A stretch of 64,000 nt of DNA from Thermoanaerobaculia bacterium (GTDB lineage Bacteria; Acidobacteriota; Thermoanaerobaculia; Multivoradales; JAGPDF01), in assembly GCA_018057705.1 (NCBI GenBank), contig JAGPDF010000014.1, positions 20,263 through 84,262 on the forward strand. The letters are read 5' to 3'. Below are positions 17,396 to 25,195 of this stretch, in pieces. A program made the translations under genes and the position numbers. The stretch's first letter is position 1. Each line of letters begins with the position of its first letter. The notes under the pieces were generated by a model. That model ran no database searches. It saw only the letters and a program-made list of their open reading frames with translations, and was not told the origin of the DNA.

Positions 17396-18553
17396 GTGTC
17401 GCTGCCGGCGCCCGCCCGAAGGCGTCCTGCCGCCCGCGTCCTGGCGTTTCTGACGGCGCTGGCCGCAGGTGCGCCGGCTGGGGGCGCGCCCGACCGCCTC
17501 GCGGCCTCCTGGTTCTCCGGGGCTTCGGCGGCGTCGGCGGCGTCGGCGGAGGGCCCGGAGGTCACCCAGAACGACCCGCCGCTCGGCCGGGCCGTCGTGC
17601 CTCCGGTACCGCTGCTGGCGCGGTCTCCCGATCCACTCCGCCTCGCAGAGGCGCGGGCGATTCTCGCCGGCTCGTCCGCAGCGGGCGGAGTGGCCGGGGG
17701 GAGCGCCGGGGGCGTCGGGCGCAGCGTTGGCGATCCCTATCTGGGCGGATATCTCTTTCTGAGCGATCTCGAGGAGCCCGCGCTGGTCGAGCGCGCCGGG
17801 CGACTCGTGGAGGCCCTCGAAGCGCTCTACTTCGAACGCTTCGGCCGCCGTCCCGTCGGGGTACCCGGCGAGGCGATCGTGATCTTCTCCGCCGAGGCGG
17901 ACTACCGGGAGTTTCAGGCCGGAGATTCCCGGCTGGCCGGGCTGGCCGGTTCGACAGGGTTGGCGGCGCGGGGGATCGTGGCGACCTACCGCGGCGGGCG
18001 CTCCGATGACGAGCTCCTCGGCACCCTGGTGCACGAGCTCGCTCACCTGCTCAACCGGCGGGCCCTTGGACCGTCTCTGCCTTCCTGGCTGGACGAGGGG
18101 ATCTGCGACGACCTGGGAGCGAGCCGGATCACCCTCGACGGCCGTCTTCTGCCGGGAACCTGGTCGCGCAACCTCGACCCGCGCCCCGGGGAGGTCCGCA
18201 TCTCCGGCGGCGAGGCGGCGCTGCGCAACCTCGCCGCCGTTTACGGGCCCGATGGCAGCGCACGGGGGCGTCTCGACCTGGGCGCGATCCTGGCCCTGGA
18301 GTGGGAGGAGTTCGTCGCTCCACAGGGAGCCGAGATCCACTATGCCGCAGCGGCGGCCTTCATTCGCATGCTGCTCGCCGCGCCGGCGAGGAGTGCGGTG
18401 TTTCGCGGCTGGCTCGCTCAGGTTTCCGAGGGCGGCTCGCCGGCCGCGGAGGCGCTTCGCGCGGCGCTCGACCGGCCCTGGGAGGAGCTCGACCACGACC
18501 TTGCGCTCTGGACGCGCGGCGAGCTCGCCCGCCTGCCGCCGCTCGGCCCCTGA
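17396..18553 (+). CDS. HELAH-type zinc metallopeptidase, secreted
   Basis: 385 residues, start GTG 17396, 4 bp after the M16 operon and probably part of it. The N-terminus is a hydrophobic signal followed by a low-complexity Ala/Ser/Gly spacer (residues 35-110). The gluzincin motif is H213-E214-L-A-H217, with the likely third ligand Glu234 in SWLDEGI, as in peptidase MA-like proteins. Downstream is mostly helical. It probably acts in the periplasm. Substrate unknown. Confidence 0.8.
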   Translation: MSLPAPARRRPAARVLAFLTALAAGAPAGGAPDRLAASWFSGASAASAASAEGPEVTQNDPPLGRAVVPPVPLLARSPDPLRLAEARAILAGSSAAGGVAGGSAGGVGRSVGDPYLGGYLFLSDLEEPALVERAGRLVEALEALYFERFGRRPVGVPGEAIVIFSAEADYREFQAGDSRLAGLAGSTGLAARGIVATYRGGRSDDELLGTLVHELAHLLNRRALGPSLPSWLDEGICDDLGASRITLDGRLLPGTWSRNLDPRPGEVRISGGEAALRNLAAVYGPDGSARGRLDLGAILALEWEEFVAPQGAEIHYAAAAAFIRMLLAAPARSAVFRGWLAQVSEGGSPAAEALRAALDRPWEELDHDLALWTRGELARLPPLGP

Positions 18554-18770
18554 ACCTCGCCGATCCGAGCGGGCGACGCCTGCGTGGCCTTCGAGGGCCG
18601 ACCGCCGGGTCAACGGGTGACATTTTTCGGCAGAGACCGAAGGGGACGGCGGTCGCAAGAAGGAGAATTTTTGCCAGTCGCGGAGTGCCGTGGGCAGGCA
18701 CCGGCTGTGTGCGACGCGCGTCCCGAGCCCCTCGGCCGTGTGGCGCGAAAGGTGCAAGAGTCTCAGGCGC

Positions 18771-19784
18771 GTGATTCCGCGGTCCTCTCCTCCGTCTTCC
18801 CTGGAGCTCTTCGACGTTCTGGGCGACCTGCTGATCGCCGTGCAGGAGCCCGGCCTCTGGCCGGTGGCGCTGTCGCGCATCGCCGGCATCCTGGGCTGCC
18901 AGCAGGTGATGATCCTGCGCGGAGACGGTCCGCGCCGGGCCGTCCTCGCCACCAACAGCCTCGATCCGGTGGCGATCCGCCGCCTCGCCGGGCGGCGCAG
19001 CGACCTCGATGCCACCTGGCCGGCCTGTCCGCCCGAGTATCGCGAGTTCGCGCTGCCGGGGGAGGGGCGCCTGTCCCTGCTGCTCGATCGCTCGGACCTC
19101 GACAGCGAAACGATGCCGATCGTCGAGAAGATCGCTCCCCTCCTCGGCCGCGCCTGGCGCCTCACCGACGCGCTGGCGGCCTCCGAGCGCCAGCAGGCCT
19201 GGAGCTCGCGGGTGCTCGAGCCGCTCGCCACCGGCACGCTCATCCTCGGGCGCGACGGCACGGTCCTGCAGACGAACGCCGCCGCGCGTGCCAAGCTCGC
19301 GGCGCAGAGTGAGCTCAAGATCGACGCCGGCCGGCTGCGCGGCGCGAGCCAGGCGCTGGATCGCATGCTCGCGGCCTTGCTCGCTGCAGGCAACCCGTTG
19401 GACGAACGCCGTGTGGCGACGGAGTCGATCCTGATCTCCCGCGGCGGAGACGGCGCGCTCGAAGCGCTGGTCATCGCTTCGCCGCGTTTCGCCGACTCCA
19501 TGCCGACGGCGGTCGCGGTGATCCTGCTGTTCGATCCCCATGCCGACGGCGAAGATCCGGCGGTGGCTCTCGCGGCGCGCTACGATCTGTCGTTCGAGCA
19601 GACCCAGGTCGTCGGGCACCTGCTGCGCGGGCGGAGCATCCCGGAGGTTGCGACCGAGCTGGGGGTGCCCACGGCGGTGATCTCCTCCTGTCTCGGCGGG
19701 ATCTACCAGCAGGTCGGCACCACCCGCCAGGTCGAGCTCGTCAAGCTCCTGCTCGCCGGTCCAACCCGGCTGCCTGCGGCCTGA
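18771..19784 (+). CDS. LuxR-type helix-turn-helix regulator
   Basis: About 337 residues if started at GTG 18771. GTG 18690 would add 27 residues; neither has a good ribosome binding site, so the start is uncertain. The middle region (about 40-270) has sensor-like PAS/GAF character, including LGRDGTVLQTNAAAR. The C-terminal 65 residues match a LuxR HTH (RYDLSFEQTQVVGHLLRGRS, then EVATELGVPTAVIS, ending RQVELVKLLL). It is separated from the metallopeptidase gene by about 215 bases with no other coding evidence. Target genes are unknown. Confidence 0.78.
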   Translation: MIPRSSPPSSLELFDVLGDLLIAVQEPGLWPVALSRIAGILGCQQVMILRGDGPRRAVLATNSLDPVAIRRLAGRRSDLDATWPACPPEYREFALPGEGRLSLLLDRSDLDSETMPIVEKIAPLLGRAWRLTDALAASERQQAWSSRVLEPLATGTLILGRDGTVLQTNAAARAKLAAQSELKIDAGRLRGASQALDRMLAALLAAGNPLDERRVATESILISRGGDGALEALVIASPRFADSMPTAVAVILLFDPHADGEDPAVALAARYDLSFEQTQVVGHLLRGRSIPEVATELGVPTAVISSCLGGIYQQVGTTRQVELVKLLLAGPTRLPAA

Positions 19785-19795
19785 GCTCTTGCGGT

Positions 19796-20299
19796 TCAGC
19801 CCGCGCCGGGCTCCGGCGGGCGCGGCGCGAGCGGCTCGATCTCCCGCCAGCCCGTAGTGCCATCGGCGTAGATCTCGCGCTTCCAGATCGGGGCTTCGGA
19901 TTTCACCCGCTCGAGCGCCGCACGGATCGCGCCGAGCGCGCCGTCGCGTCGCGGCGACGCCGCGACGATGGCGATCGCTGCCTCGCCGACCGCGAGCTCG
20001 CCAAGCCGGTGGCGGAGGACGACGCGGAGGTCCGGCGTCGCCCTCTCGAGCTCGTGCACGATCCGCTGCAGCACGCGCTCGGCCATGGTGGGGTAGGCGC
20101 TGTAGTCGATTGCGACCACTTGCCGGCCGTCGTTGTGGTTGCGCACCGTGCCGAGAAAGACCGCCTGCGCGCCACAGGCCGGATCGGCGACCGCGGCGAG
20201 GAGCGGCGCGAGGTCGAGCGGCGCGCGGGTGAGGAAGCGTCCTTCAGGCGGTGCCGCAGGCACACCGGGTGACGCGGGGAGCTCGGGAATCGCCGGCAT
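19796..20299 (-). CDS. moaE: Molybdopterin synthase catalytic subunit
   Basis: 167 residues with the MoaE core: AVFLGTVRNHNDGR, IDYSAYPTMAERVL, the HRLGELAVGEAAIAIV strand and the catalytic-lysine region RVKSEAPIWKREIYADG. With MoaD it inserts two sulfurs into precursor Z to make molybdopterin. The Pro/Ala-rich first 20 residues are an extension beyond the usual start. It lies 11 bp downstream of moaD in the same direction. Confidence 0.93.
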   Translation of the reverse strand: MPAIPELPASPGVPAAPPEGRFLTRAPLDLAPLLAAVADPACGAQAVFLGTVRNHNDGRQVVAIDYSAYPTMAERVLQRIVHELERATPDLRVVLRHRLGELAVGEAAIAIVAASPRRDGALGAIRAALERVKSEAPIWKREIYADGTTGWREIEPLAPRPPEPGAG

Positions 20300-20310
20300 C
20301 TCGGGCTGCC

Positions 20311-20565
20311 TCAGCCACCGGAGACCGGCGGCAGCAGGGCGATCTCGGCGCCGGGGGTGAGCTCGCGGTCGCCCGCGACGATCTCCCCGTCGACGGCGAT
20401 GGCGAGCCGCGGCAGGAGCGCTGCGAGCCCCGCGTGGCGCGCCAGAAGCGCGCGGCGCAGATCGCCCAAGCGGGCGCCCGGAGGGAGATCGAGAAAGCTC
20501 TCGGCGGCGCCCAGAGCGTCGCTGGCCGAGGCGAAGGCGAGGATCCGGAGGCGCATCGAAATCAT
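20311..20565 (-). CDS. moaD: Molybdopterin synthase sulfur carrier subunit
   Basis: A ubiquitin-like protein of 84 residues (or 81 from ATG 20556) ending in PPVSGG. The terminal Gly-Gly is the site that is adenylated and thiocarboxylated. Residues 1-12 (RLRILAFASASD) and LTPGAEIALLPPVSGG are typical of MoaD. It is the first gene of a moaD-moaE pair, divergent from the acyl-CoA carboxylase gene. The sulfurating enzyme may be the E1-rhodanese protein at 7694-8845. Confidence 0.92.
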   Translation of the reverse strand: MISMRLRILAFASASDALGAAESFLDLPPGARLGDLRRALLARHAGLAALLPRLAIAVDGEIVAGDRELTPGAEIALLPPVSGG

Positions 20566-20641
20566 GGTAGCACCCGGGCCCGGAGGGCGCCGCATCGGAT
20601 AGATTCCGGAGGCAATTTCGCTACGCCCCAAGGAGGCCTCG

Positions 20642-22306
20642 TTGACGGTTCTGGAATCGGAGCTCAAGCAGGACGATCTGTTCGCGAGCCGGCGTGCTCA
20701 CTGGCTCACCGAGCTCGAGAGACTCGCCGCTGACGAGGCGGCGCTGCGCAACGGCGGCGGTCCGAAGGCGCAGGCCCGCCAGCGCGAGCAGAACAAGTAC
20801 ACGGCCCGGGAGCGGGTCGCAGCACTCTGTGATCCGCAGAGCCCCTTCCTCGAGATCGGCCTCTGGGCGGCCTACGGCATGTATGCGGAGTGGGGTGGGG
20901 CGCCCGGCGGCGGCGTCGTTGCCGGGGTCGGCCGGATTCACGGTCGCGATGTCCTGGTCGTCGCCGATGACGCCACGGTGAAGGCCGGCGCGAAGTTCCC
21001 GCTCGGCATCAAGAAGGTGTTGCGCGCGCAGGAGATCGCGCTCGAGAACCGCCTCCCCGTGATCTACCTCGTCGACTCCGCCGGAGTCTTCCTGCCGATG
21101 CAGGACGAGATCTTCCCTGACCGCGAGCACTACGGGCGGATCTTCTACAACAACGCCCGGCTCTCGGCGGCCGGCGTCTTCCAGATGGCGGCGATCGTCG
21201 GCTCCTGTGTCGCCGGGGGCGCCTATCTGCCGATCATGAGCGACGAGACCCATATCGTCGAGGGCACCGGCTCGATCTTCCTCGCCGGCTCGCATCTGGT
21301 GGCCGCGGCGATCGGCGAACGCATCGAGAACGAGGCCCTGGGCGGCGCTGTCGTGCAGGCCGACATCTCGGGGGTCGTCGACCATCGTCACCCCGACGAG
21401 GCCGCCTGCTTCGCGAAGCTCCGTTCGCAGTTCGAACAGTTGGCCAGGGGCGAGCGGGCGCCGTTCGCGCGGCGGGCGCTGCGGGCGCCGCTCCACGACC
21501 CGGAGGAGCTCCTCGGCATCCTGCCGGTCGAGCGCACGCGGCCGTACGACGCCCACGAGCTCCTCGCCCGGCTCCTCGACGGCTCGGAGTTCGACGAGTT
21601 CAAGGAGACCTACGGCCGGACGCTGGTCTGCGGCACCGGCTGGATCGGCGGGCACGCGGTCGGCATCGTCGCCAACCAGCGTTCGGTGGTGGACCGGCGG
21701 ACCGGCCTCGAGCCGCGCGACAAGGAGCTCCAGATCGGCGGCGTGATCTACAGCGACTCGGCCGACAAGGGGGCGCGTTTCGTCGAGTTGTGCAACCAGA
21801 AGAAGATCCCGCTGCTGTTCCTGCAGGACGTCACCGGGTTCATGGTCGGCTCGCGCTCGGAGCGCGGCGGCATCATCAAGGACGGCGCCAAGATGGTGAA
21901 CGCGGTGGCGAACTCCGTGGTGCCGAAGATCACGATCTTCGTCGGCAACAGCTACGGCGCCGGCAACTACGCGATGTGCGGCAAGGCCTACGGCGCGCGT
22001 TTCCTCTTTGCCTGGCCGTCGGCGTCGATCGCTGTGATGGGCGGCGAACAGGCGTCGAAGACCCTGCTTTCGATCCAGCTCAAAAATCGCGGCGAAGAGG
22101 TCTCGGAAGAGGAGAAAAAAGAGCGTCTCGCCGACATCCAGAAGCGCTACGCCGACGCCATGAACCCGCGCTACGCCGCGGCCCGCCTCTGGGTGGACGG
22201 CATCATCGATCCCCGCCAGACCCGCGAGGTCGTCGCCCACGCCCTCGAAGCCTGCGCCAACAACCCGGAGGTTCCCGAGTTCAAGACCGGCGTCCTGCAG
22301 ACCTGA
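20642..22306 (+). CDS. Acyl-CoA carboxylase beta subunit, methylcrotonyl-CoA type
   Basis: 554 residues, start TTG 20642, chosen because it follows AAGGAGG by 5 bases. It is a biotin-dependent carboxyltransferase with two crotonase-like halves. The N half has the LVDSAGVFLPMQDEIFPD and GSCVAGGAYLPIMSDE segments typical of methylcrotonyl- or geranyl-CoA carboxylase beta chains. The C half has the oxyanion region FVGNSYGAGNYAMCGKAYG. It would transfer CO2 from carboxybiotin to a branched enoyl-CoA. No biotin carboxylase alpha chain is adjacent, so the partner lies elsewhere and the substrate is not certain. Confidence 0.88.
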   Translation: MTVLESELKQDDLFASRRAHWLTELERLAADEAALRNGGGPKAQARQREQNKYTARERVAALCDPQSPFLEIGLWAAYGMYAEWGGAPGGGVVAGVGRIHGRDVLVVADDATVKAGAKFPLGIKKVLRAQEIALENRLPVIYLVDSAGVFLPMQDEIFPDREHYGRIFYNNARLSAAGVFQMAAIVGSCVAGGAYLPIMSDETHIVEGTGSIFLAGSHLVAAAIGERIENEALGGAVVQADISGVVDHRHPDEAACFAKLRSQFEQLARGERAPFARRALRAPLHDPEELLGILPVERTRPYDAHELLARLLDGSEFDEFKETYGRTLVCGTGWIGGHAVGIVANQRSVVDRRTGLEPRDKELQIGGVIYSDSADKGARFVELCNQKKIPLLFLQDVTGFMVGSRSERGGIIKDGAKMVNAVANSVVPKITIFVGNSYGAGNYAMCGKAYGARFLFAWPSASIAVMGGEQASKTLLSIQLKNRGEEVSEEEKKERLADIQKRYADAMNPRYAAARLWVDGIIDPRQTREVVAHALEACANNPEVPEFKTGVLQT

Positions 22307-22431
22307 GGGTCGTCGACGTCGGCTGGGCCGGTCTCCGGCCGTGGCGCCCTTGCGAGCTCAAATCCGTTCTCCCATGGGAAGTGTCCCCGCTCCGTCGCCG
22401 GTGCGGGGGTCCACGACTGCCGGGGAGAGTG

Positions 22432-24504
22432 ATGAGCGACCCGCTTCCGACCCTTCTCACGCCTGGGCGCCGGCTCGCCGGCGGCGCGCTGTTGCTCCTG
22501 CTCGTCGCCCTGGGCGTGTTGCGGTCGGCGGTGGGCACGAAACTCGACAGTCTCACTGCCGACGAACCCTGGCACATCGTCGCCGGCACGGAGTACGCGC
22601 GGGCGGGAGAGTTCCAGCTCAACCCCGAGCATCCCCCATTGGTGAAGCTCTGGGTCGGCGCGGCGATGCCGGCCGATTTCCGGATCCAGCCGGCAGCGGC
22701 GCTGCGTGAAAAGGCGCAGGAACGCAAGTGGGCCGAAGAGACGCTGTTCAAGGAGAACGATCCACAGAGGGCGCAGACGAGGGCGCGCAGGGCGATGTGG
22801 GTCTTGAACGGGCTTCTCCTGTGGCTGCTGGGACTGGTCGTCTGGCGTGCCTGCGGGTGGGCGTGGGCGGCGGGTACGCTCGCCTTCCTGGCGATCGAGC
22901 CGACCGTGGGTGCGCATATGCCAGTGGTCATGACCGACCTGCCCCTGGCTCTCACCCTGATGATCGCCCTCGTCACATCGGGTCTGCTCGCAGCGACCTG
23001 GAGCTGGGGCTGGGTCGTGGGCGCCGGCGTCGCGATCGGGCTCGCCCTCGCGGCCAAGCACTCGGCGCTGCCGGGCCTCGTCGGTCTCGCCGCAGTCCTG
23101 TTCCTCGCCGCCGCGCTCGGCTGGCGCGAGGGGCGTTGGCGCGGCTTACTCGGTCGTTTCGGCAAGCTGAGCGTCGCCGCGGTCCTGGCGCTCGTCGTGC
23201 TCTGGTCGCTCTACGGCTTGCGCTTCCATGCCGGGCGGGAAGGCGGCGATGCCTTCAATCGCCCGATGGCCGACAAGATCGCGGAGCTCAAACTCGGTCC
23301 CTGGCGCGAAGGCATCGCTTTCGCGGACCGTTGGCACCTCCTGCCACGGGCCTACCTCTGGGGCCTCGCCGACACGGTGCGCACCGGCGTCGAAGGCCGC
23401 GGAATCAGCCAGCACTTCATCTGGGGGGAGACGTACTTCGGCAGGGCGCCGTGGTTTGCCTGGCCCGCGATCGTCCTGTCCAAGTTGCCGCTGGCCCTGA
23501 TGGGGCTCGCGGCGCTCGGGCTGGCGCTGCTCTGGCGCTCGCGCCTGCCGGCAGGCGCGAGTTGGACGCTTCGGATGCTCCTCGGCGTGGGCGCCTGCCA
23601 TCTCCTGGCGCTCGCGGGTTCGGGGGGCGTGTGGGGTGGCGTACGACATGCCACTCCGTTGCTGACGGCGGCGGCGATCCTCGCCGGCCTCGCCGTCAGC
23701 CAGGGCTGGCAGCGACGATCCCGTGTCGCGCTCGCCGGCGTCACCGCGCTCCTCGTCGCAGCGCTCGCGATGACCGTCCGTGAGCCGCGGCTCTGGGAGT
23801 ACCACAACGAGCTCGTCGGCGGCAGCGAGGGTGCCTATCGCTACTTCGCCAACGAGGGCCTCGACCTGGGTCAGCGCTTCGCCGAGATCCGCGCCTTCCA
23901 TGACCGCGAGATCGCGCCCAGCGGACTGCCTCTCTTTGCGTCGTACTGGATGATCGAGGAGCAGGTGCGCGGGGCGCGGCTCAACTACCGCCGGCGCGTC
24001 GAGAGTCTCGACGACGCCAACGTCGAAGGGCGCTTCGACGGCTACTTCGTCTACACCATGTCCGACACCCTGCCCTGGCCGAGCTGGGACTGGGATCCCG
24101 AGGAGGTCTTTCGCGAGCTCGAGCTCGTGGCGCGCTTCGGCTATATCGGTATCTGGAAGGGCGTGCAGGTGCGACCGCAGACCCGCGCCAGCAGCCTTTC
24201 CGCGAAAGTCATGGACTACATCTACGAAGAGGGCGGCAGCGATTGGGCGCTCGTGGCCCGGAGGCTGGAAGAGGTCGCCGCGTTGCTGCCGCAGAAAGTC
24301 GATACGGGTGTCGAGCTGGGCAACGCCTACCTGCGCCTAGGAGAGGGTGGACGAGCGGTCGCGGCCTATCGCCGGTTGCTCGAGCAGGACAAAGTGCCGC
24401 TCGACGCTCTGATTCGCCAACAGGTCGAGACGCAGATCGAGAGCATCGAGACGGCCACCCATCTCGCGGCGGTCGAGCCCATGCGCAATCCGTGGCTGGA
24501 GTAG
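22432..24504 (+). CDS. GT-C-like membrane glycosyltransferase with C-terminal TPR
   Basis: 690 residues, ATG 22432 behind GGGGAGAG. There are about nine to ten transmembrane helices in the first 440 residues. A luminal acidic motif follows the first helix (SLTADEPWHIVAGTEYA), then NPEHPPLVKL, as in PMT/ArnT-like GT-C enzymes that use polyprenyl-phosphate sugars. The soluble C-terminus ends with a TPR-like stretch (VDTGVELGNAYLRLGEGGRA). It probably glycosylates proteins or lipids on the outer face of the cytoplasmic membrane. Donor and acceptor are unknown, and the gene stands alone. Confidence 0.75.
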   Translation: MSDPLPTLLTPGRRLAGGALLLLLVALGVLRSAVGTKLDSLTADEPWHIVAGTEYARAGEFQLNPEHPPLVKLWVGAAMPADFRIQPAAALREKAQERKWAEETLFKENDPQRAQTRARRAMWVLNGLLLWLLGLVVWRACGWAWAAGTLAFLAIEPTVGAHMPVVMTDLPLALTLMIALVTSGLLAATWSWGWVVGAGVAIGLALAAKHSALPGLVGLAAVLFLAAALGWREGRWRGLLGRFGKLSVAAVLALVVLWSLYGLRFHAGREGGDAFNRPMADKIAELKLGPWREGIAFADRWHLLPRAYLWGLADTVRTGVEGRGISQHFIWGETYFGRAPWFAWPAIVLSKLPLALMGLAALGLALLWRSRLPAGASWTLRMLLGVGACHLLALAGSGGVWGGVRHATPLLTAAAILAGLAVSQGWQRRSRVALAGVTALLVAALAMTVREPRLWEYHNELVGGSEGAYRYFANEGLDLGQRFAEIRAFHDREIAPSGLPLFASYWMIEEQVRGARLNYRRRVESLDDANVEGRFDGYFVYTMSDTLPWPSWDWDPEEVFRELELVARFGYIGIWKGVQVRPQTRASSLSAKVMDYIYEEGGSDWALVARRLEEVAALLPQKVDTGVELGNAYLRLGEGGRAVAAYRRLLEQDKVPLDALIRQQVETQIESIETATHLAAVEPMRNPWLE

Positions 24505-24539
24505 CCCGCGCTGCCGGCTGCCTGCAGGAGCTTGCGCTT

Positions 24540-25154
24540 CTACGCTTCGGTCGAGGCGAGCTCGAGGTGGAGGAGGGCGCGGGCGGCGCGCCAGTCGCGC
24601 TGCACGGTGCGGCGGGAGACATCGGTCGCGTCGGCGATCTCGGCGAAGGTGAGGCCGCCGAAGAAGTGCCATTCGACGGTCTGGGCGAGTCGGGGCGCCT
24701 CGCTCTCGAGGCGCGAAAGCGCGTCGTCCAGAGCGAGCAGGTCCTCGACGGGCGCTGATGCCGCCGGCGCCGCTACCTGAATGGCCTCGAAGTCGACATC
24801 GGCCTGGCCGCCGCCGCGCTTCGAGGCCTTCCGACCGCGGGCGTCGTCGATCACGATCTGGCGCATGGCGCGCGAGGCGACCGCGAAGAAGTGGGTGCGG
24901 TCGTGGTACGGCAGGTCGCCGCGCTTGGCGATGCGCAGGAACGCCTCGTGCACCAGCGAGGTCGCCGACGGCCCGGAGTTGCGCGCTCCTCGCACGTGGC
25001 GCCCGGCCAGCGCGCGCAGATCGTCGTAGACGATCTCGAAGAGTTTCCCCGGGGCGGCGCTGTCGCCGCCGCGTGCCGCGGCCAGCAGGCGCGTGACGGC
25101 GCCGGCGGCGGGCGCCTCGTCGGACGGGTCGAAAGCGGACATTTCCTTGCACAT
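24540..25154 (-). CDS. ECF sigma factor, TIGR02999 type
   Basis: 204 residues from ATG 25154, or 200 from ATG 25142. Region 2 (FFAVASRAMRQIVIDDARGR) and region 4 (LTFAEIADATDVSRRTVQRD) are typical of acidobacterial ECF sigma factors. In region 2.1/2.2 the acidic DAED-like segment of canonical ECF factors is replaced by Ser63-Ala-Thr-Ser66 before LVHEAFLRI. That is the feature reported for kinase-controlled ECF factors such as EcfP. A Ser/Thr kinase starts 41 bp away on the other strand. No anti-sigma gene is adjacent. Confidence 0.88.
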   Translation of the reverse strand: MCKEMSAFDPSDEAPAAGAVTRLLAAARGGDSAAPGKLFEIVYDDLRALAGRHVRGARNSGPSATSLVHEAFLRIAKRGDLPYHDRTHFFAVASRAMRQIVIDDARGRKASKRGGGQADVDFEAIQVAAPAASAPVEDLLALDDALSRLESEAPRLAQTVEWHFFGGLTFAEIADATDVSRRTVQRDWRAARALLHLELASTEA

Positions 25155-25195
25155 TGTAGCGCCCGTTCGGAAAGCCGGGCACCCGGGAGAGCGGC